Part shown: piece by piece, positions 59,701-64,000 of the stretch
How the letters are laid out: each line of letters opens with the position of its first letter
How positions within the stretch are numbered: position 1 is the first letter of the stretch
Assembly: GCF_900104955.1 (NCBI RefSeq)
Contig: NZ_FNSI01000001.1
Span: 1,832,001 to 1,896,000, forward strand
Length of the DNA stretch: 64,000 bases
Direction of reading: 5' to 3'
Origin: Beijerinckia sp. 28-YEA-48
GTDB taxonomy: Bacteria; Pseudomonadota; Alphaproteobacteria; Rhizobiales; Beijerinckiaceae
Made by a program: the position numbers and the translations under genes
The notes under the pieces: generated by a model
What the model saw: the letters and a program-made list of their open reading frames with translations, nothing else
Database searches by the model: none
Told to the model about the DNA's origin: nothing

Positions 59701-59849
59701 TGCCGATCGCCAAGAACGCCGCTCTCATCGAAGCTGGTCTCGATTTCAACCTGACACCACAGGCGACGCTCGGTCTCTCCTACGGCGGCCAGTTTGGCTC
59801 GCGCTTTACCGATCAGAGCGTCAGAGGCAACTTTATATGGAAGTTTTGA
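56790..59849 (+). CDS. type Va autotransporter 4
   Basis: 1019 residues, ATG at 56790 behind GGGGGAC. Signal part (~42: RRLALLATTALLSLAPSITFAQ). The passenger (~43-640) is a beta-helix of repeats with phrases like VGDxGxGSLTIxNGGxV, e.g. GDLGYGALEVRNGGWVVNTEGYIG and IGNLGRGSLTIENGGAVMTGGN, without the Gly-block of genes 1-3. It then has APGNLIGTLNVVGNVIFNGGSIYQVELNAAGQ, the conserved pre-barrel part. The barrel from FAIWGRAFGAWG (~749) ends VRGNFIWKF. Its barrel is almost the same as the one at 60070 but differs from the 42.6-53.5 kb trio. Confidence 0.92.
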   Translation: MVAIKQRGIVDRAQRGAGQSRRLALLATTALLSLAPSITFAQVVIDGGATETVPGTQASPWTIGNTLTVGAFSNGTLNIGPGGVVSNTDAIVGDQIGSSGTVDVSGAGAIWNSSGALIIGSTGSGSLTVRNDATATANNVTAGVYPGSSGGIVVDGASSVLSVANQLIVGDLGYGALEVRNGGWVVNTEGYIGYMPSGYANQVSVTGANSRWDNLGPLYVGYNGDGSLAISGGGTVNAIAVGIGSNTPAATGAVNVDGPGSSLNVLFNLYVGFQGSGQLTLTNGAQATAYGIFVGDQTDAIGSIRVSGVNSILTSAVDTIIGNLGRGSLTIENGGAVMTGGNAAVGAETGSSGGVLVTGAGSLWDIAGSTLSVGGASGAGYGQLTVNDGATVTVGNGNGLIEAGLSSNGFGRIVIGGAITSPGNNPPAAPGTINAAEVQVGDHGTGSLVFNHTSSNYTFTPIISGNGNVDNVAGTTILTADSNGFAGITTVSGGHLVVNGKLGSTVYVQADPSQERAMLSGTGTIGALYMGTNSIVAPGNLIGTLNVVGNVIFNGGSIYQVELNAAGQSDRIAAGGTATISGGSVQVLAGAGNYALSTQYTVLTATGGRSGTFDSVSSNLAFLAPSLSYDANTVYLTMTRNSIDFAAVGDTRNERAAGAGVESAGWSSPIYTAVLNLSGPQARAAFDQLSGEVHASVQNVIIQDSHFLRDASLDRLRSAFDGVGAVQTPVMSYASGGPVLVPGKTERFAIWGRAFGAWGTTNSDGNAARLRHDVGGAFIGADGLVGDNWRFGLLAGYSRSTFRVSDRSSSGASDTYHLGVYGGSQFGALAFRSGASLSWHDITTNRAVNFPGFTNSLHGRQTARTAQVFGELGYGIRAGSFGFEPFANLAYVNLTTDGFSETGGPAALAVRGNSTGITYSTLGLRASQQITFGSVSVTARGTIGWRHAFGDVTPISAAAFAGGTPFTVAGLPIAKNAALIEAGLDFNLTPQATLGLSYGGQFGSRFTDQSVRGNFIWKF

Positions 59850-60038
59850 TACACGGCGTAGCAGCGGCCTGCATCAAAAACAGGCAATGAGCACGCCGAT
59901 AGTGCTGCAGCACGCCTGCTCGCGCACTCTCCTTCATTAGACTGTCGTATTTAATCCACACGTGCCATCAAAGCCGTGAGAAAGGAAAGAAATATCCGCA
60001 GCTTGTCGCGATAATGTCATAGCACGATAGATACACCG

Positions 60039-60059
60039 CCCCTGCAGTGTGCAGTGGGG
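60039..60059 (+). promoter_or_regulatory. hairpin covering the ribosome site of autotransporter 5
   Basis: CCCCTGCA (60039-60046) and TGCAGTGGGG (60050-60059) can pair, with a GT bulge, around GTG. The GGGG at 60056-60059 is the only Shine-Dalgarno-like run, 10 bases before the ATG at 60070, and would be sequestered. Confidence 0.35.
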
Positions 60060-60069
60060 TTAAAAAAAC

Positions 60070-63069
60070 ATGCCATCCTTGTATAGCCGTGTCAGTCCGC
60101 TCTCTCTCATCATTCTCTCTTGTAGTTTTGGCATCACAAGCGCGATCGCCGCCGACATCACAATCCCGGCAGGCACCACATCCACGGGCGCGCGGAACTT
60201 TGGCGGTACGGATCAAATCACCATTGGCGCCGGCGCGACGCTGACGTCAGCGGCCAATCCGACCCTGAATCAAAACTCCGCCGCCACGGGCGTGGTGATC
60301 GACAACGCCGGGACGATCGAATCGACGGGCACCGGCACCCGCGCCATCCGTTTCAACAATGGCACGGCGATGACCTTCACGTTGACCAATCGCGCCGGCG
60401 CGACAATCCAGTCGCAGAACGACGCCGTGCAGGTGGGGCAGAACGTCAGCAGTGGCACGATCATCGTCAATAACTACGGCACGATCCAGGCCACCGGCGT
60501 CAACGGTAACAACGGTCAGTCGATCGATTTCGGCAATATCACCGCCGGCACCGCCAGCATCACCATTAACAACTACGCCGGCGGCCTGCTGCAGACCGCT
60601 GACGCGGACGGCATTCGTCCCGGCAATAATGCGACGGTGAACAATGCCGGCTCGATCATCGCCCATGATTATCTGAACAACACCGGCGCCGATGGTGTCG
60701 ATTTCCAGAACAGCACCGGCGGCACGGTGGTCAACAGCGGCCTCATCTCCGGTGGCCGGCACGGCATCAATCACGGTTACGACGCCGCCTCGAACAGCCC
60801 TAGTTCCTACATCACCGTCATCAACGAAGCCGGCGGCGAGATCATCGGCCGTAACGGTTCGGGCTTTGGCTCGGATGTCGGCGGCAAAGTCATCAACTAT
60901 GGCCTGATCTCCGGCCGGATCGATGACCGCGCTGGCGTTCCCAACGGCGATGGCGACGGCGTCGACATCGACTATATCGGCGACATCACCAATTATGGCA
61001 TCATCGAAGGTATCGGCGCCAAGGGTGTCGGTTCCGATGGCCTGACCAATACCGCCCAGGGCATCGCCATCGGCGGCGGCGTCATCCGGAATATGGCTGG
61101 CGGCATCATCCGCAGCACCGGCGACGGCATCCTGGTCGACAACAGCTCGCAAGGGCCGGCCTTCGGGGCGATCGAGATCACCAATGCCGGCACGATCACC
61201 GGAGATCGCTACGGCATCTATATCAACAGCACGCTCGACAATGTGATCACCAACTCCGGCACGATCACCGGCGGCAACGGCCAGGCGATCGTTTTCGGCT
61301 CGGGCAATGACACTCTGAATATCCGCACGGGTTCGGTGATCAACGGCGCTGTCGACGGTGGCGGTGGCTATAATCGGATTTCGCTTGATGGCACCGGAAC
61401 CTTCGCCGGCGCCATCAACTTCCAGACGATGAGCGTCGACAGCGGTTCCTGGACGCTGACCGGCACGCAATCCTATGCGGACGGCATTTCGATCGCTGGC
61501 GGAGCCGCGCTCAATGCAGCCGGCACGATCGGCGGCTTGATCACGGTGTCGAGCGGCGGTCTGATCTCGGGCACGGGCACAATCGGCGCCCTCCTCGTCT
61601 CGTCCGGCGCCACGGTGGCGCCGGGCAATTCGATCGGCACGCTAAACGTCGCCGGCAATATCACCTTCGCCAGCGGCTCGATCTATCAGGTCGAAGTCAA
61701 CGCGACCGGACAGGCCGACAAGATCGCCGCCGGCACAGCCAACATCAACGGTGGCAACGTGCAGGTGCTGGCGGCTGCGGGCACCTATGCGCCCTTGACC
61801 CAGTATTCGATCCTCACCACCACCGGTGGCCGCACCGGCACGTTCAGCGGCGTTTCTTCCAACCTCGCCTTCCTGACGCCGTCGCTCAGCTATGACGCCA
61901 ACAGCGTCTATCTGACGATGACCCGCAACAACATCAACTTCGCCGCGATCGGCGTCACCTCGAACCAGAGCAGCACGGGCGCTGGCGTCGAGAGCAGCGG
62001 CTGGGGCAATCCGGTTTATAACGCCGTTCTCAACCTCTCGGCGCCGCAGGCCCGCGCCGCCTTCGATCAGCTCTCGGGCGAAGTGAATGCCTCCTCCAAG
62101 ACTGTCATCCTCCAGGACAGCCACTTCCTGCGTGACGCCAGCGTCGATCGGCTGCGCTCGGCCTTCGACGGTGTTGGCGCAACGCCGACACCGGTCATGT
62201 CCTATGCGCCAGGTGGTCCCGTGCTTTTGCCAGGTAAGACCGAACGCTTCGCGGTCTGGGGCCGCGCCTTTGGCGGCTGGGGTACGACCGCCAGCAACGG
62301 CACTGCCGCACGGATGAGGAATGATGTGGGCGGCGCCTTCATCGGTGCCGACGGCTTGGTCGGTGACAATTGGCGCGTCGGTCTGCTCGCCGGCTACAGC
62401 CGTTCAAGCTTCCGCGTCAACGACCGCTCCTCGTCAGGCGCCAGCGATAATTATCACCTGGGCATCTATGGCGGCTCGCAATTCGGTGCCTTCGTCTTCC
62501 GTTCCGGCGCCAGCATCTCTTGGCATGATCTGACGACCAATCGCGCCGTCAGCTTCGCGGGCTTGGCCACCAATAGCCTGCACGGCCGCCAGACGGCGCG
62601 CACCGCACAGGTGTTCGGTGAAGTCGGCTATGGCATCCGAGCTGGCAGCTTCGGCCTCGAGCCCTTCGCCAATCTCGCCTATGTCAATCTGACCACCGAT
62701 GGCTTCAGCGAGACCGGCGGACCGGCGGCACTCAACGTGCGTGGCAACAGCACCGGCATCACCTTCACGACGCTGGGCCTGCGCGCCTCGCAGCAGTTCA
62801 ACCTCGGTTCGGTCAGCTTGACGGCCCGTGGCACGCTCGGCTGGCGCTATGCCTTCGGCGATGTGACGCCGATCTCGGCAGCCGCCTTCGCCGGTGGCAC
62901 GCCGTTCTCGGTCGCCGGTCTGCCGATTGCCAAGAACGCCGCGATCGTCGAAGCCGGTCTCGACTTCAACCTGACTTCGCAGGCGACGCTCGGCATCTCC
63001 TACGGCGGCCAGTTCGGCTCGCGTCTCACCGATCAGACCATCAAGGGCAACTTCGCTTGGAAGTTCTGA
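60070..63069 (+). CDS. type Va autotransporter 5
   Basis: 999 residues, ATG at 60070. Signal peptide MPSLYSRVSPLSLIILSCSFGITSAIA, then ADITIPAG. The passenger (~30-560) is a right-handed beta-helix with Asn/Gly turns and many variants of NxGTIxxxG (DNAGTIESTGTGTRAIRFNNG, NNYGTIQATGVNGNNG, NSGTITGGNGQAIVFGSGNDTLNI). The strand GSGNDTLNI resembles calcium-binding RTX-type ends. A pre-barrel part (APGNSIGTLNVAGNITFASGSIYQVEVNATGQ) leads into the barrel from FAVWGRAFGGWG (~728) to IKGNFAWKF. The barrel is nearly identical to the one in the gene at 56790. Confidence 0.92.
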   Translation: MPSLYSRVSPLSLIILSCSFGITSAIAADITIPAGTTSTGARNFGGTDQITIGAGATLTSAANPTLNQNSAATGVVIDNAGTIESTGTGTRAIRFNNGTAMTFTLTNRAGATIQSQNDAVQVGQNVSSGTIIVNNYGTIQATGVNGNNGQSIDFGNITAGTASITINNYAGGLLQTADADGIRPGNNATVNNAGSIIAHDYLNNTGADGVDFQNSTGGTVVNSGLISGGRHGINHGYDAASNSPSSYITVINEAGGEIIGRNGSGFGSDVGGKVINYGLISGRIDDRAGVPNGDGDGVDIDYIGDITNYGIIEGIGAKGVGSDGLTNTAQGIAIGGGVIRNMAGGIIRSTGDGILVDNSSQGPAFGAIEITNAGTITGDRYGIYINSTLDNVITNSGTITGGNGQAIVFGSGNDTLNIRTGSVINGAVDGGGGYNRISLDGTGTFAGAINFQTMSVDSGSWTLTGTQSYADGISIAGGAALNAAGTIGGLITVSSGGLISGTGTIGALLVSSGATVAPGNSIGTLNVAGNITFASGSIYQVEVNATGQADKIAAGTANINGGNVQVLAAAGTYAPLTQYSILTTTGGRTGTFSGVSSNLAFLTPSLSYDANSVYLTMTRNNINFAAIGVTSNQSSTGAGVESSGWGNPVYNAVLNLSAPQARAAFDQLSGEVNASSKTVILQDSHFLRDASVDRLRSAFDGVGATPTPVMSYAPGGPVLLPGKTERFAVWGRAFGGWGTTASNGTAARMRNDVGGAFIGADGLVGDNWRVGLLAGYSRSSFRVNDRSSSGASDNYHLGIYGGSQFGAFVFRSGASISWHDLTTNRAVSFAGLATNSLHGRQTARTAQVFGEVGYGIRAGSFGLEPFANLAYVNLTTDGFSETGGPAALNVRGNSTGITFTTLGLRASQQFNLGSVSLTARGTLGWRYAFGDVTPISAAAFAGGTPFSVAGLPIAKNAAIVEAGLDFNLTSQATLGISYGGQFGSRLTDQTIKGNFAWKF

Positions 63070-63106
63070 TCTGGAAATTCTGATCAGCGTTATAAGCAAA
63101 TGATCC

Positions 63107-63131
63107 GGCGCCGTCTCCCGATGACGGCGCC
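63107..63131 (+). terminator. terminator after autotransporter 5
   Basis: GGCGCCGTC (63107-63115), loop TCCCGAT, GACGGCGCC (63123-63131), then GTTTCTC. It overlaps the first codons of the longest possible LuxR frame (ATG 63100 or 63121), which argues for a later LuxR start. Confidence 0.6.
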
Positions 63132-63216
63132 GTTTCTCATTCCAGTTGAAGCGGCTTCTGACGATCCCTACGATGCGCGCCATCTGTCGATGGCTTCAAC
63201 GAGGATTTGTTTCGCA

Positions 63217-63921
63217 ATGATCGGAGAATTCGCCGCAGCGCTCGAAAAGTGTGCAACGATCGATGAGGTCAAGGTTCTGTTCAGGGATCGCATCGCGGCC
63301 TATGGCTATAACGCGAGCGCCTGCGGCGCCTTCCTGTCGACCGACCGAGGGCCGGAAACGCATTTCTTCTTTCAGGATTGGCCGCCAGCCTGGATCGAGC
63401 TCTATATCAGCCGCAATTTTGTCGCCGCCGATTATAGCGTGGCGGAAGCGCGTCGGCGCATCGCGCCCTTCACTTGGTTGGAAGCGAAAGCGCAGCGAAC
63501 CCTCTCACGCGCCGAGCAGGACATTTGGGACACCGCCGTCGCCTGGGGGTGGACGGACGGGCTTTCAGTGCCGATCCATGGGCCAGGTGGTTACTTCGGC
63601 CTCGTCGCCTTGGCGGGCAAGGAGCAGCCCATGCCGCCGCCCTTGCGCACCCTGTTGCATCAGATCTCGTTCCTGACTCATGAGCGTTGCCGCGCGCTGA
63701 TGGGCCTCGCTCCGGTTGCCGATCCGCAAGCTGTTCTCACCCATCGCGAATTGGAATGCATTCGCTGGGTAGCCGCCGGCAAAACCGATTTGGAAATCGC
63801 CGCCATCATGGACCTGTCCCAGACGACGGTGAAGACTCACCTCGACCAGGTCCGGCGCAAGCTGGGCGCCAAGACGCGCTCGCAAGCGGTCGCGCGCCTG
63901 GTACTGAGTGGCCTGTCGTAA
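63217..63921 (+). CDS. LuxR-type regulator with autoinducer-binding domain (solo)
   Basis: 234 residues from the ATG at 63217, with GAGGA 11 bases upstream; longer options are ATG 63190, 63121 and 63100, but the last two lie in the terminator hairpin. The N-terminal ~155 residues have the autoinducer-binding fold, with the conserved aromatic and acidic residues of acyl-homoserine-lactone receptors (AWIELYISRNFVAADYS, RIAPFTWLEA, WGWTDGLSVPIHGPGGYFG). The GerE helix-turn-helix follows (LTHRELECIRWVAAGKTDLEIAAIMDLSQTTVKTHLDQVRRKLGAKTRSQAV). No luxI is next to it, so it is a solo receptor or paired with a distant synthase. It lies beside the autotransporters and could control them. Confidence 0.9.
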   Translation: MIGEFAAALEKCATIDEVKVLFRDRIAAYGYNASACGAFLSTDRGPETHFFFQDWPPAWIELYISRNFVAADYSVAEARRRIAPFTWLEAKAQRTLSRAEQDIWDTAVAWGWTDGLSVPIHGPGGYFGLVALAGKEQPMPPPLRTLLHQISFLTHERCRALMGLAPVADPQAVLTHRELECIRWVAAGKTDLEIAAIMDLSQTTVKTHLDQVRRKLGAKTRSQAVARLVLSGLS

Positions 63922-64000
63922 CCTGTGGCAAAATAGTAACGGCGCCTGCTCTTCCCTTCGTCCCTCCTCTTTTTAGAGGAGAGACGCCGCGTCCCAAACC

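Noticed and set aside
60247..61470. 407-codon minus-strand frame opposite autotransporter 5
   Set aside because: Shadow of the Asn/Gly-rich repeats; no ribosome site or recognisable domain.

Overview
The window is GC-rich DNA from an alphaproteobacterium, very probably of the order Hyphomicrobiales (Rhizobiales). This rests on an Omp25/Omp31-type porin array, a phosphatidylcholine synthase of the Pcs type, an ExoR-like periplasmic Sel1 protein, the lgt-midA-pgeF gene order and short mosaic palindromes between genes. Genus cannot be fixed from the sequence alone. No phage, transposase, integrase or CRISPR array was seen. The one trace of recombination is a 3' tRNA-like remnant at 19711-19756.

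Layout. 1-4 kb: the tail of an alpha/beta hydrolase, a spacer with palindromic repeats, an exported protein of unknown function and a ring-cleavage-type VOC dioxygenase. 4-9.2 kb: five consecutive Omp31-like outer-membrane barrels on one strand. The last four are young tandem duplicates, each with its own similar promoter, a shared upstream box and a near-identical terminator. 9.2-30 kb: mostly housekeeping and transport genes, namely RimO, a solute-binding protein, quinone oxidoreductase, SulP, a cNMP-binding/thioredoxin-reductase-like fusion, phosphatidylcholine synthase, cyanase, PilZ, a UbiH-like monooxygenase, a diguanylate cyclase, an AEC carrier, a lipid A acyltransferase, exonuclease III, a CHASE2 adenylate cyclase, ChrA and ExoR. 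29.5-34.5 kb: a LysR/MFS divergent pair, an Nramp manganese transporter behind an MntR-like palindrome, and an outer-membrane protein. 34.7-42.4 kb: pgeF-midA-lgt, a methyltransferase, a zinc-ribbon protein, a nitrate/sulfonate/thiamine-precursor type ABC importer and a CinA amidohydrolase.

42.6-63 kb is the accessory part: five large type Va autotransporters (925-1527 aa) on the plus strand in two subfamilies. The first three share an almost identical barrel, and the first and third share a leader at exactly the same distance from the start codon. The last two share a different barrel. Between them lie a small divergent regulator module (XRE regulator, SnoaL-like protein, membrane protein) with a perfect palindrome and an AraC regulator with another palindrome. 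A LuxR-type regulator with an autoinducer-binding domain and no LuxI beside it closes the window.

Taken together, much of the window encodes cell envelope and surface functions: porin-like barrels, autotransporters, lipid A and phosphatidylcholine synthesis, lipoprotein maturation, ExoR and second-messenger enzymes. The repeated barrels and leaders point to ongoing duplication and gene conversion of surface-exposed proteins.
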